Source: a bacterium (GTDB taxonomy: Bacteria; Latescibacterota; Latescibacteria; Latescibacterales; Latescibacteraceae). Taken from it: a stretch of DNA of 64,000 nt. A program made the translations under genes and the position numbers. Positions 7,815 through 17,257 of the stretch are shown here, in pieces. The notes under the pieces are model-generated. The model worked only from the letters and a program-made list of their open reading frames with translations. It searched no databases and was not told where the DNA came from. The stretch spans positions 1 through 64,000 of the forward strand of contig JAJFUH010000135.1 in NCBI GenBank assembly GCA_021372535.1, given 5' to 3'. Within the stretch, counting starts at the first letter, position 1. Each line of letters starts with the position of its first letter.

Positions 7815-9305
7815 TTACACGTGCAAACGAATGAATTTACTCCTTATCTTCCCGGAAAGTCCTCCGTAAAAACGGCGAATATCTCGAACGTTCTCAGAAT
7901 ATGACTGGTTCGGTATCTTTTTAATTCCACGAAGGGACCTTTTAACAAAATCACCGAATGTGGTATAATTTGACAACGCTATAAGATCAAATTCTCTCAG
8001 TATTTTTCTGATAAAATCCACGGAAAAATTTTCAATATAGAGCGGTATGTTCCTCTCTGCCAAATCTGTATAATTGTGATAAAATCTCTCTTCATACCAG
8101 GAAAAATCAGGAGGTAAAATACCCTTTTCATAAGCAATCGTTTCGATTTCCGTTCCGGGAATTATTTTAAGGGGTGATACTGTAAGATAGGTACAATATT
8201 TGGATAACTTTCGGGCCATTTTGAGCGTTTGATATGCATCGTCTTCGGTTTCTTCGGGAAGTGAAACCATGAAAAACACAAGGCTTCGGATTCCGAGTCT
8301 CTTACAGTTTTTAGCAAATTCAACCGTTTGAGAGATGTTGATGTTTTTGCGAAGTGCTTTTAATACTCTGGTGGATCCTGATTCCAGACCGAAATCGATG
8401 CTGATACACCCTGCACGCACCATCAGTTCAAGCAATTCTATCGGTGTATCCACCCTGGCTTCACAATACCATTTAATATCGTATTTCTCACGGATCAGCT
8501 TTTGGCAAAAGTCTTTGACAAACGATCTTCTTTCGCAAAAGGAGGGATCGATGAAAAAAAAATACCGCTGATTATATGTTTCTTTTAAATAGGAAATTTC
8601 CTGCATTACCGTGTCAATACTTCTTACACGGTACTTGAATTTATTAAAGGAACAGAAAACACATTTCTGAGAACACCCTCTGCCTAAAAACACCGGTAAA
8701 GATCGGATTTTTTCCTTCTCATAGTTTCTGAGCAGAACTCCTCTCGAAAAACCGTACTCGGGCAATTTCCCGTAATCAAGAGAAAAAACATCAATATTTT
8801 GCTCAGGTTTTCTCTCGGGATTGTGCTTTATCCCGGTGCCTGTTCTCAATGATAATCCGTCGATATTTTCAAAATCATTACCCGATTGGAGAGCCTTTAT
8901 CAACTCATAAAAAGTGATTTCACCCTCACCCCTGACTATAATATCAATTTCTCTCACATTTTTCAGGGTGTCTTCGGGACAGTAACTGAAGTGTTTTCCA
9001 CCAACTACGATAATCGATGATGGATTTATGCTTTTTATTTTTTTTATTATGTGTACTGCATAGCCCACATTATTTGAAAAAGCTGTAACACCAACAAGTG
9101 GTTTTTCCAGATTTTTACAGTATCCATACAATTCTTCCGGATCAGTATCGTACAGATCAATAACCCTTGACGCAATTCCATGCTTGAGTAAATAATTCTG
9201 TAACAATATGATGCTATATGGATACATATACTCTTCATCATATTCTAAATCCCGGGAAATTCTGCCTTCTCTGCTCCCTCCCGGATTCACCAGTATTATA
9301 TCCAT
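7815..9305 (-). CDS. B12-binding-domain radical SAM protein
   Basis: About 496 residues from the ATG at 9305 (MDIILVNPGG). This start is preferred over one at 9338 because of the upstream AGAGAG and because the family begins this way. The N-terminal B12-binding-type Rossmann domain (1-140) has GVTAFSNN and VVGGKHFSYCPE but no DxHxxG, as in many B12/radical SAM proteins. The radical SAM core carries the 4Fe-4S motif C211xxxC215xxC218. The substrate is unknown; relatives act as methyltransferases, cyclases or in lipid and cofactor synthesis. The gene stands alone and is clearly richer in A+T than its neighbours (one sampled line counts 38% G+C, against 58% in a line of the transsulfuration gene), suggesting horizontal acquisition. 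A dispersed repeat lies just upstream. Confidence 0.9.
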   Translation of the reverse strand: MDIILVNPGGSREGRISRDLEYDEEYMYPYSIILLQNYLLKHGIASRVIDLYDTDPEELYGYCKNLEKPLVGVTAFSNNVGYAVHIIKKIKSINPSSIIVVGGKHFSYCPEDTLKNVREIDIIVRGEGEITFYELIKALQSGNDFENIDGLSLRTGTGIKHNPERKPEQNIDVFSLDYGKLPEYGFSRGVLLRNYEKEKIRSLPVFLGRGCSQKCVFCSFNKFKYRVRSIDTVMQEISYLKETYNQRYFFFIDPSFCERRSFVKDFCQKLIREKYDIKWYCEARVDTPIELLELMVRAGCISIDFGLESGSTRVLKALRKNINISQTVEFAKNCKRLGIRSLVFFMVSLPEETEDDAYQTLKMARKLSKYCTYLTVSPLKIIPGTEIETIAYEKGILPPDFSWYEERFYHNYTDLAERNIPLYIENFSVDFIRKILREFDLIALSNYTTFGDFVKRSLRGIKKIPNQSYSENVRDIRRFYGGLSGKIRSKFIRLHV

Positions 9306-9400
9306 ATTTCTCTCTGTTCTTGTTGCCTGATATTCCATGTTTCAAAATCATGGGGTGTCGTAATGGGTAAAATATCGGAGTAAATCTATAGTGCTCTTAT

Positions 9401-9506
9401 GAGGGCTGTGAAAAAGTATATTTTTCACGAGCCCGATAATGAAATGTATTGTTTTGTTGCTGCCAAGGGCATGTAAATCGGCACTTTGTGCCGACCCTTG
9501 ACAGCT
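9401..9506 (-). repeat. Dispersed intergenic repeat, copy R1
   Basis: Read on the minus strand this contains CTGTCAAGGGTCGGCAC, a long imperfect hairpin (GCTGTCAAGGG/CCCTTGGCAGC arms around the perfect TCGGCAC-3-GTGCCGA), an AACAAAACAATACAT tract, and a second hairpin GTGAAAAA-5-TTTTTCAC. The same parts recur in the same order in R2 at 32641-32771. R1 lies about 100 bp upstream of the radical SAM gene, in its orientation. Confidence 0.8.
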
Positions 9507-9724
9507 TATATCCACGTAAATTGTGTTTATCACAACGCTTTTATATATTGTGTGAATAATAGATTTTTATACGTTTTTTAGCATATCTTTCTAATTTGTT
9601 ATAATATAACATGTATGGCAACTTATGAAAGCGTTGTTTGGGTTTATTTAGTGAAATATGGGATGATGCATAAAAAAGCCCTCCTGGCCTGGAGGGCTTT
9701 TATAACTAAATATATGGGTATGAA
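9507..9724. other. Intergenic spacer between R1 and the outer-membrane protein gene
   Basis: AT-rich sequence. The only recognisable element is the terminator at 9671-9703. Small frames here lack ribosome binding sites. Confidence 0.5.
9671..9703 (-). terminator. Rho-independent terminator of the lipoprotein/outer-membrane pair
   Basis: GCCCTCC, a six-base loop and GGAGGGC, with six T residues on the minus-strand side, 20-50 bp beyond the stop of the outer-membrane protein gene. Confidence 0.9.
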
Positions 9725-11080
9725 TCACCAGCCGAATTTAATCTGGGCCGCATACCGCGTATCCGGTTCCACACCTGGCGCATTCGAGAGCTCCTCGGAG
9801 AACCATGCGACATCGATATCAACCAGTCTGGCATTGAGCCCCAGTCCCGCGGTGGGATAACCGGAATTGATACCGGCTCTCAGATAAACAAAATCTGCCT
9901 TGTACTGTGCGCCGAAATGAAGTTTTCTGAATATATTTTCCCGGTTGTTGTCGAGGAAATCGATGTAATCGGCAAGAAGCAGTACCGATTCGCCGTACAG
10001 GTGTTTGGCGATTCCGAAGTCAACAGAGGACCCTCTGCCGTCGCCGAGGGATTTAAGATTCATACCGACATCCGCGCCGATGTATGGTACTTCGCAGAGA
10101 GCGCCGATATCTGCGGCATATGTTTTCTGCGAGCTGTTTTTGGCATCATCGATGATGGGTTGCGCGGTATCCTGAATGTTACCGAGATCGGTTGCCTTGA
10201 TCTGGAACATGTTTGCATGGCGACGGTCGAAATACTTGAGATTGACCCCGACAGTCAGTCCCGGGTAAACCATGTTCAGGGATTGTGCGAAACCGAGTAT
10301 GACTGCGGTGTCGGAATCTCCTTCTCCCCATACGCGCGGTTCGAATACTCCGCGATCGATTTTCAGGCCGGCCATCGTGTTATTGAAGACCGCAAGGCCG
10401 ACGCCAAATCCATCGTTCATCTGCCTGCGATATTTTTTTGTCCAGTAGGCATACGCTTTTTCATATGAATCAAATTCTTTCAGAGATTCCGGGTCGAGTC
10501 CGGAAACATAGTACATCCCGGGTTTGTCTTTTACTTTCCCGAACGATATGGTATCATTGTAATATGTTGTAAAGATAACTTCATTGGCTTCAATCGCTTT
10601 CAGAACCGATTCCATATCGTCTTTGTATGTCGTTTCCTTGGAATCGGTAATTTTTGCCAATTCCGTTTTATCGAAAAACGATATCGAAAGATCGACAAGG
10701 GGCTGGACTCTTAACCGTGACCATTTGCCGTCATATTCTTCGAGATCTTTAAGAAACTCCTGTTTGTCTGATTCTGTTAAATCCCCATAATCCTGGAATT
10801 TATCCGAATTATTCTTGATGAACTTCGCGGTTTCCCAGAAATCATTGTTCAGCGTGAAGGGAAGGTTAGGGATGGAAAACCGTAATACGGGTACCCGCGC
10901 CAGAAGAGCCGGGTTGTTGATAAAGCCGTTATATCCGTATCCGCCAGCGATTTTGGCATCGCCCATGCCGATAGTTTTGGTATTACGGTACATGATGGTT
11001 GGATCAACTGCAAAGGCCGTACCCCCAAAACTGAGAGTGAGTGCGTATACAAGGATACATGAAAAAACTCTGTTCTTCAT
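9725..11080 (-). CDS. Probable outer-membrane beta-barrel protein
   Basis: 451 residues with a clear Sec signal peptide (basic start, hydrophobic core, cleavage near AFA-VDP at about 24) and a terminal aromatic residue after alternating hydrophobic segments (ends AAQIKFGW), as in barrels inserted by BAM. The opening 'MGDAKIAGGYGYNGFINNPALLARV' style (Asn-Pro-Ala after a Gly-rich patch) resembles the PorV/UPF0164/FadL-like group, suggesting a small-molecule porin or secretion accessory. It begins 23 bp after the upstream lipoprotein gene with GGGAG eight bases before its ATG, so the two form an operon closed by the terminator at 9671. The precise substrate is unknown. Confidence 0.8.
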   Translation of the reverse strand: MKNRVFSCILVYALTLSFGGTAFAVDPTIMYRNTKTIGMGDAKIAGGYGYNGFINNPALLARVPVLRFSIPNLPFTLNNDFWETAKFIKNNSDKFQDYGDLTESDKQEFLKDLEEYDGKWSRLRVQPLVDLSISFFDKTELAKITDSKETTYKDDMESVLKAIEANEVIFTTYYNDTISFGKVKDKPGMYYVSGLDPESLKEFDSYEKAYAYWTKKYRRQMNDGFGVGLAVFNNTMAGLKIDRGVFEPRVWGEGDSDTAVILGFAQSLNMVYPGLTVGVNLKYFDRRHANMFQIKATDLGNIQDTAQPIIDDAKNSSQKTYAADIGALCEVPYIGADVGMNLKSLGDGRGSSVDFGIAKHLYGESVLLLADYIDFLDNNRENIFRKLHFGAQYKADFVYLRAGINSGYPTAGLGLNARLVDIDVAWFSEELSNAPGVEPDTRYAAQIKFGW

Positions 11081-11103
11081 GAATATATCTCCCTATGACA
11101 GTG

Positions 11104-12192
11104 TTATCGATTATACCATGTATAAAAGAGATCGTAATACTGATTATTGACAATATTGGTGCTGTCAATCGGATGATACCCGGTATCTTCATCGATGAGA
11201 CCGTCGCCGTCATTATCGATACCGTCGATGGTTTCCTCGTCCGCACCGTTGTTTCCGTCATTGTCGATACCGTCGTTGTACCAGAAATAGTTGACGTATT
11301 TGCCGATCTCAACGATATAGTCTTTAACGTCTTCATAGGATATCGAGGATTTTCTGTCATCGGGATTGGCATACATGGTGATGAGGAATGTGATACCTTC
11401 CTCGCCCTCGTCGAGTTTGCTCAGAACGAATGAAACAAGCGTGTTGATATCATCGGGAGACGGAGCCATATACGTTTCCGCACTGTTACCCCCCTTTGCC
11501 GCCTTGGGTGTCCAGCCGCCTAAAAATGCTATCAGTCCTTTGTTGATCGGTTTCCCGCTGGTATCCATGATTGGCTGGTCATTCTCATCTTTAGCAATTT
11601 CTCCGAGAACAAATCCCTGGGATTTATCGAAGCCAATCAGGTCGAGCTTGATATCTTCCGCATAATTGATGACACCGTCCTGGTTGGTATCACGCAGGCC
11701 CAGAACCGTTGACAATACGGTCGAGACAGTATAATCGAGCGCGATATCGTCATCCTTGAGATTGCCGACAGTCTCTTTATTCATGATTCTTGTAAGAAGC
11801 TTCGACACCTTGATGTTAGCGCCGTACCAGGCGTTCTGTTTTTTTACATCAAGTGTGTCGATTTTTTGTAAAAGCGGATTATTGAAACCGTCGCTGACCT
11901 TCATATTGCCCTGGACAAGGTCAACGAGATATGCCACATTGACATCGGCCTCGAGAAGCGTCGCTTTGGCATAGGTGTAAATGACCATGGAATCATCGGT
12001 CGTATCGATAATGTCATCGAGTTCGGCACGTGCTTTTTCGTAATTACCGTCCCGTATTTCCGCTTCCGCCTTTTCCACGGGAGTCTTTTCTTTGCTGGAT
12101 GTAAATCCGAATATGTTGACACAGCCGCTGGTAAAAATGACCAGAAGAACCAGAATCCCCAGAGACAGCAACAGTTTCAGCGATACTTTCAT
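11104..12192 (-). CDS. Lipoprotein with helical repeats and an Asp/Asn-rich calcium-type tail
   Basis: The frame can start at a GTG (12198) or an ATG (12192); AAAAGGAG at 12201-12208 is spaced correctly only for the ATG, giving 362 residues. The signal peptide ends in a lipobox (FTSGC, Cys about 24), so the protein should be lipid-anchored. The next ~150 residues are helical and TPR-like (EAEIRDGNYEKARAELDDII). A DTNQDGVINYAED loop lies mid-protein, and a second acidic cluster lies near the C-terminus with two DGIDNDG-type units, like thrombospondin type 3 or dockerin-like calcium loops. It is the first gene of an operon with the outer-membrane protein. The function is unknown; a periplasmic partner of that barrel is the simplest inference. 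Confidence 0.8.
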   Translation of the reverse strand: MKVSLKLLLSLGILVLLVIFTSGCVNIFGFTSSKEKTPVEKAEAEIRDGNYEKARAELDDIIDTTDDSMVIYTYAKATLLEADVNVAYLVDLVQGNMKVSDGFNNPLLQKIDTLDVKKQNAWYGANIKVSKLLTRIMNKETVGNLKDDDIALDYTVSTVLSTVLGLRDTNQDGVINYAEDIKLDLIGFDKSQGFVLGEIAKDENDQPIMDTSGKPINKGLIAFLGGWTPKAAKGGNSAETYMAPSPDDINTLVSFVLSKLDEGEEGITFLITMYANPDDRKSSISYEDVKDYIVEIGKYVNYFWYNDGIDNDGNNGADEETIDGIDNDGDGLIDEDTGYHPIDSTNIVNNQYYDLFYTWYNR

Positions 12193-12545
12193 ATCCACTA
12201 CTCCTTTTCAGATTTTAAACCCGGTTTATTCGTAAAAAATGCCCGCGAAACCTAAAGCCGCATATAATTAAAAAAAATGATTATTATTATCAGCAATAAT
12301 CAACAGTCCATATTAATATTATTAATAGAATTACATGACGGTATAAAAAACAGCTCATTTTATCAGCGATAAGATAACGAAACAACTTCGGATTGACGGT
12401 CATGTGAAATTGTTTCGTTATCTATTTCGGAAATAAATGCAATAAAAAATTCCGTCATGTATTAAAAAACCGCTAAAAACCACGTTCTATTGAATTTTTA
12501 CGAATAGCCGGGTAAATTGACAGAATAACCGGTTTAATAATAAAA
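12193..12545. other. Structured intergenic region downstream of ahcY
   Basis: No gene was found in about 350 bp. Two nested inverted repeats stand out: TACATGACGG (12331-12340) with CCGTCATGTA (12452-12461), and GATAACGAAACAA (12373-12385) with TTGTTTCGTTATC (12410-12422). The second has 13-bp perfect arms. Neither has a T run, so they are not ordinary terminators. Confidence 0.75.
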
Positions 12546-13796
12546 TCAGGTTCCTTCCTGCCATGAATTAAGGTATTTAACCTGTTCGGGTGTCAGGACA
12601 TCGATGGCAACCCCCATCGCTTCCAGTTGAAGCTCTGCCACATGTATGTCCAGCTCGGCTGGGAGTGTATGAACACCCGGCTTGAGTTTTCCCTGATTTC
12701 TGATACCGTATTCCACGCCGAGTGCCTGGTCGCAGAACGACATTGCCATAACAGTCGAAGGATGCCCCTCGGCACAGGCAAGGTTCACAAGCCTGCCCTC
12801 ACCGCACAGATAAACCGGTTTTCCCCCAACGATATATTCGTCGAACAGGAATCGTATGGTTCTGTGTGAGGATGCTGCCTTATGAAGGCCCTTGACATCG
12901 ATTTCGTTATCGAAGTGACCCGAATTGGCGAGAATCGCGCCGGCTTTCATCTTCCGTATATGATCGACGGTGATGACATGGAGATCCCCGGTTACGGTGA
13001 TGAAAACATCGCCGAGCGGGGCCGCATCTTCCATTTTCATTACCCGGAAACCGTCCATGGCCGCCTGGAGTGCCCTGAAGGGTTTGACCTCGGTGACGAT
13101 GACATTAGCGCCGAGACCCTTCGCGCGGAGCGATACTCCTTTACCGCAGTTCCCGTAGCCGACAATCACGACCGTTTTACCGGTAATCAGTATGTTCGAA
13201 GCCCTGAGAATGCCGTCTATCGTCGACTGACCGGTTCCATAGTAGTTATCCATGAGATGTTTGGTGTCGCAGTCATTCACCGCAATGATGGGGTAGAGGA
13301 GAGCCCCTTCCTTTTCCATGGATTTAAGGCGGATGATCCCTGTTGTCGTTTCTTCGCAGCCGCAAACCATGGTCCCGATGAGGTCTTTACGGTCAAGATG
13401 AACCGCGGTTACCAGATCGCAGCCGTCATCGATCGTGATATCGGGGCCGAAATCGAGAACGGCCTTGATGAAACGATAGTAATCGTCCACCGATTCGCCC
13501 TTGTATCCGTATGTCGGAACGCCGTCGACAGCAAGAGCGGCAGCGACATCATCCTGAGTCGAAAGCGGATTACACGATGTGATGGCAACCTCTGCGCCGC
13601 CGGCAAGCAGCGTTTTCACCAGCGCGGCCGTTTCCTTCGTTATATGCAGTGCGAGACCGATCTTATGACCGGCAAGCGGTTTTTCTTTTTCAAAACGCTC
13701 CCTGATTTTCAGGAGAGCACCCATCTGCCGTTCAGCCCATTCGATATTTTTTTGACCCTGGTCCGCAAGCTTGATGTCTTTTACTTCGTAAGGCAT
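12546..13796 (-). CDS. ahcY: S-adenosylhomocysteine hydrolase (adenosylhomocysteinase)
   Basis: 416 residues. It cleaves S-adenosylhomocysteine to adenosine and homocysteine, removing the product inhibitor of SAM-dependent methylation. Visible features are TSCNPLSTQDDVAAAL (about 73-88), the catalytic stretch around DDGCDLV and EETTTGI, the NAD-binding motif VGYGNCGKG (about 216-224) and the C-terminal HPSTVMAMSF. It is the short form lacking the ~40-residue insert of eukaryotic and many proteobacterial enzymes, as in archaea and Thermotoga. AGAAGG sits before the ATG. It is the last gene of the valS-PTS-metK unit, 89 bp after metK; no SAH riboswitch is recognised in that gap. Confidence 0.97.
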   Translation of the reverse strand: MPYEVKDIKLADQGQKNIEWAERQMGALLKIRERFEKEKPLAGHKIGLALHITKETAALVKTLLAGGAEVAITSCNPLSTQDDVAAALAVDGVPTYGYKGESVDDYYRFIKAVLDFGPDITIDDGCDLVTAVHLDRKDLIGTMVCGCEETTTGIIRLKSMEKEGALLYPIIAVNDCDTKHLMDNYYGTGQSTIDGILRASNILITGKTVVIVGYGNCGKGVSLRAKGLGANVIVTEVKPFRALQAAMDGFRVMKMEDAAPLGDVFITVTGDLHVITVDHIRKMKAGAILANSGHFDNEIDVKGLHKAASSHRTIRFLFDEYIVGGKPVYLCGEGRLVNLACAEGHPSTVMAMSFCDQALGVEYGIRNQGKLKPGVHTLPAELDIHVAELQLEAMGVAIDVLTPEQVKYLNSWQEGT

Positions 13797-13885
13797 CTTC
13801 TACCTTCTTTTTTTAATGTCTTCGTTAATTATTGCAGGTGCGATGAGAATAATCTGTGACAGGTATCACGTGTACGGCAGATTAT

Positions 13886-15052
13886 TCATAATTTAAGTGC
13901 TTTTCTCAGTTCATCGGCCTTGTCAGTTTTTTCCCAGGTGAAATCGGGATCGTTACGGCCAAAATGACCGTATGCCGATGTTTTTGCATAAATCGGACGG
14001 CGCAGGTTCAACATGTCGATAATCCCCTTCGGAGTGAGGTCGAAAGTCTCATGGATGGCTTTGCACAGAGCGCTGTCATCCACTTTTCCCGTGCCGAATG
14101 TATCGACATTGACGCTCGTGGGTTCTGCAACTCCGATGGCATATGAAACGGCGAGCTCGCATTTCTCCGCAAGACCGGCCGCAACGACATTTTTTGCGGC
14201 GTAACGGGCTGCATAAGCCGCGGAACGGTCAACCTTGGTGCAGTCCTTGCCGGAAAATGCGCCGCCGCCGTGACGGGCCATTCCGCCATAGGAATCGACA
14301 ATGATTTTACGTCCGGTGAGTCCCGTATCGCCATGAGGTCCACCGACAACAAACCGTCCGGTCGGGTTGACATATATTTTCGTTTTGCCGTCAATGAGGC
14401 CGGAAGGGATGACCTCCCGTATCACCATGATCTCCATGTCCTTCCGTATCTTTTCGAGCGAGACATCGGGGCTGTGCTGGGTGGAAACGATTACCGCATT
14501 CACATGGACGGGTTTGCCGTTTTTGTACGTAATGGTGACCTGCGATTTTGAATCGGGCTTGATGTAGGGGAGATCTCCGGCTTTTCTCAGTTTAGCGAGT
14601 CTGAACATGAGCTGATGGGCAAGCTGTATCGGCATGGGCATGAGCTCGGGTGTCTCATCGCAGGCAAATCCGAACATCATTCCCTGGTCGCCCGCGCCCT
14701 GTTCCTTGAACAATCCCTCTCCCTCGGTGATTCCCTGCGAGATATCGGGTGACTGCGGATGTATCGACACGAGTATTCCGCAGTTATCGGCGTTGAATCC
14801 GATATCGGAATCGGTGTATCCGATGTCCCTGCATGCCTGACGGGCTACATCGGCGTATTTGATATCGGCTTTTGTCGTGATTTCACCGGATATGATGATG
14901 AGACCTGTCGTACAGAGTGTTTCGCAGGCGACGCGGCTCATCAGGTCCTGCGCCATAGCGGCGTCGAGGACGCTGTCGGATATACGGTCGCTCACTTTAT
15001 CGGGGTGGCCTTCTGAAACAGATTCGGATGTAAACGTGTAGTTCCCTTTCAT
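13886..15052 (-). CDS. metK: S-adenosylmethionine synthetase
   Basis: 388 residues, normal length. It makes SAM from methionine and ATP in the cytoplasm. Diagnostic motifs are [18 protein letters not shown] at the N-terminus, the [12 protein letters not shown] hexapeptide region (about 116-127), and [23 protein letters not shown] (shown here only for its P-loop GGGAFSGKD) near residue 260. AGAAAGG precedes the ATG. It lies 34 bp after ptsI and 89 bp before ahcY on the same strand, so making SAM and clearing SAH are encoded together at the end of a PTS operon. No SAM riboswitch is apparent. Confidence 0.97.
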   Translation of the reverse strand: MKGNYTFTSESVSEGHPDKVSDRISDSVLDAAMAQDLMSRVACETLCTTGLIIISGEITTKADIKYADVARQACRDIGYTDSDIGFNADNCGILVSIHPQSPDISQGITEGEGLFKEQGAGDQGMMFGFACDETPELMPMPIQLAHQLMFRLAKLRKAGDLPYIKPDSKSQVTITYKNGKPVHVNAVIVSTQHSPDVSLEKIRKDMEIMVIREVIPSGLIDGKTKIYVNPTGRFVVGGPHGDTGLTGRKIIVDSYGGMARHGGGAFSGKDCTKVDRSAAYAARYAAKNVVAAGLAEKCELAVSYAIGVAEPTSVNVDTFGTGKVDDSALCKAIHETFDLTPKGIIDMLNLRRPIYAKTSAYGHFGRNDPDFTWEKTDKADELRKALKL

Positions 15053-15086
15053 GTGTAACCTTTCTATGAATTATTTTGGTAAAGGA

Positions 15087-16877
15087 TTATAGTGAAGTCA
15101 GATTTAATTTTTCTATTTCTCGTGCAATAAGTTCTCTCACCTGGGTGCCTGTTTCCAGTTTCAGGACTTTTTCGGCAATTTCACGGGCATATTCCTTTCG
15201 TATTAATCTGATTATTCGTTTAATCGGAGGGATGTATGCCGGTATCATGGAAAGCTCGTCTATTCCGAGACCTGTAAACAGGATGGCGGCAGACGGGTTC
15301 CCGCCCATTTCACCGCACACGGCGACCGGGATGCCTGCATTGTGTGCGGCCTCGACGGTCATTGCTATGAGCTTGATAATACCGGGATGAAACGGATCGA
15401 AAAGATTCGCGATACGGTCGTTCGCGCGGTCGACGGCTACAGAATACTGAATCAGATCGTTTGTGCCTATCGAGAAGAAATCGACTTTTTTGGCCAGGTG
15501 TTCGGCAATCATCACAGCCGAAGGTACTTCGATCATGATTCCGACCGGAATATCCTCATTGAAATCATGACCTTCGCTCTTTATTTCCTTTTTTGCCTCA
15601 TCGAGTACCGCCAGCGCCTCATCGAGTTCATCGACGCTGGAAATCATCGGGAACAGTATCTTGACATTTCTGAGTGAGGAAGCCCGGACAATCGCCCTGA
15701 GCTGCACCTTGAAGAGCTCCCTCAATGAAAGACTCAGACGGATTGCCCTCCATCCGAGGTACGGATTCTGTTCGGGTTCGGTCGGGATTATATGGGAGAT
15801 TTTATCGCCACCGAGATCGAATGTCCTGATAACAACCGGGTCCGGCGCAAGTTTTTCTGCAACTTTGAAATATGCCGTGAACTGCTCGTCCTCTTCAGGA
15901 GCTTTATCGCTCAGAAGATAGAGAAATTCGCTCCGGTAGAGACCAACACCCTCTGCACCATTTTCCAGAACGGCGCTGACTTCTTCAAAGAATTCGATGT
16001 TGGCATACAGACCGATCCGGACTCCGTCGGTTGTTACGGCCGGAAGCTCTTTCAAATCGGCGAGAGCCTGACGGTTTATGAGTATCTGTTTCTGCTCTTT
16101 CCGGAATTTTTCGATGGTGTTGACGGTGGGATTGATATATACCATACCGTTTTCGCCATCCACGATGACAATATCGCCAGACCGGACCGTCTTGGAGGCG
16201 TTCTTGGTACCGACAACGGCGGGTATCTGGAGAGCCCGGGCAAGAATGGTCACATGGGACGTAATTCCTCCGAAGTCGGTCACAAACGCCTTGATCTTGC
16301 CTGCATGCATATTCGATGTATCGGATGGGGTGAGATTGGAGGCGATAACGATTACCGGCTCCTCGACCGATGCAAGATGCATGTACTCCTTGCCGACAAG
16401 TTTCGCGTACACGCGCCTCAGGATATCCTGAATATCGGCAATCCGTTCACGAAGGTAATCGTCGTTGGCGTGTTTGTATGCCTTGATGATTTTACGGGTC
16501 GTTCTGAAAAAAGCAAATTCCGCGCTTTTGCCGGTTTCGATGAGATCGTTTGTTTCCTTGATCAGTTCCGGGTCCTGAAGCAGCATTATGTGGGGTTCAA
16601 AAATTTTTGCGTGTTTTTCACCCACCCGGGTCTGAATTTTATACTTGAGCTCCTTGATATCGTGAATGACTTTTTCCACTGCGGCTGCAAAACGCGCTTT
16701 TTCCGCATCGATTTCACCGGGCGCGATATCTCGTTCTTCAATCCAGTAGTCTGTGGAACTATAGATATGGGCTTTCCCGATGGCAATACCGGGAGATGCC
16801 GCGATACCGGAAAATTCATGCGATCCTTTTTCTGACTCCGCTGCCGGGTTCACCGTCGATCCTTCCGAAAAAATCAT
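15087..16877 (-). CDS. ptsI: PTS enzyme I (phosphoenolpyruvate-protein phosphotransferase)
   Basis: 596 residues, about 20 longer at the N-terminus than usual. It takes phosphate from PEP and passes it to HPr. Phospho-histidine H208 lies in GGITSHVTILAR; the PEP-binding TIM barrel has VGLYRSEFLY, RTFDLGGDK and the C-terminal SIGTNDLIQY and AVCGEMGG motifs with the catalytic Cys. The start ATG is six bases after the HPr stop and uses GAGGAA within the end of the HPr gene. Order in the operon is EIIC, EIID, HPr, EI, followed by metK and ahcY. Confidence 0.96.
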   Translation of the reverse strand: MIFSEGSTVNPAAESEKGSHEFSGIAASPGIAIGKAHIYSSTDYWIEERDIAPGEIDAEKARFAAAVEKVIHDIKELKYKIQTRVGEKHAKIFEPHIMLLQDPELIKETNDLIETGKSAEFAFFRTTRKIIKAYKHANDDYLRERIADIQDILRRVYAKLVGKEYMHLASVEEPVIVIASNLTPSDTSNMHAGKIKAFVTDFGGITSHVTILARALQIPAVVGTKNASKTVRSGDIVIVDGENGMVYINPTVNTIEKFRKEQKQILINRQALADLKELPAVTTDGVRIGLYANIEFFEEVSAVLENGAEGVGLYRSEFLYLLSDKAPEEDEQFTAYFKVAEKLAPDPVVIRTFDLGGDKISHIIPTEPEQNPYLGWRAIRLSLSLRELFKVQLRAIVRASSLRNVKILFPMISSVDELDEALAVLDEAKKEIKSEGHDFNEDIPVGIMIEVPSAVMIAEHLAKKVDFFSIGTNDLIQYSVAVDRANDRIANLFDPFHPGIIKLIAMTVEAAHNAGIPVAVCGEMGGNPSAAILFTGLGIDELSMIPAYIPPIKRIIRLIRKEYAREIAEKVLKLETGTQVRELIAREIEKLNLTSL

Positions 16878-16882
16878 TCAAT

Positions 16883-17155
16883 TCATTCCTCGTCGAATTT
16901 ACTGGCAATAAGGGCTTTTATTCCCTCAATGGATTCAAGCGCATCATCACCATCCGCAATGATCTTTAATTCGCTGCCGCATGCGGCTGCAAGCATCATG
17001 ACACCCATTATCGATTTGGCATTGATCTTAGTGCCGTCGTATTCGATCTCGATTTTAGAGGAAAATTTCGATGCCCTCTGGACAAGCATGGCAGCCGGGC
17101 GAGCATGGACTCCCAGTTTGTTGATTACTTTCACGGTATCTGTGATAACAGGCAC
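16883..17155 (-). CDS. ptsH: PTS phosphocarrier protein HPr
   Basis: 90 residues. Phospho-histidine H17 is in KLGVHARPAA, and a regulatory serine (S48) is in NAKSIMGVM, the site used by HPr kinase in other bacteria. Both are intact, so dual control by EI and HPr kinase is possible, although no hprK is in the window. The start codon is GTG (17153-17155), with AGAGGG four bases upstream. It lies 100 bp after the EIID gene and directly before ptsI. Confidence 0.95.
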   Translation of the reverse strand: MPVITDTVKVINKLGVHARPAAMLVQRASKFSSKIEIEYDGTKINAKSIMGVMMLAAACGSELKIIADGDDALESIEGIKALIASKFDEE

Positions 17156-17257
17156 ATTACCCTCTTTTTGGCGATGCAGATGGCCTTGTTCAATGTATTT
17201 TCGTCAGGATTATTTCTCTGTCTCTCTGTCCCTTTATCGCCCTGTCCCTTTTAATTC

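Noticed and set aside
12882-13859. 325-codon frame antisense to ahcY
   Set aside because: Antisense shadow; AhcY on the other strand is unmistakable.
15053-15086. SAM riboswitch before metK, or SAH riboswitch before ahcY
   Set aside because: The gaps (34 and 89 bp) are too short or lack the conserved cores.
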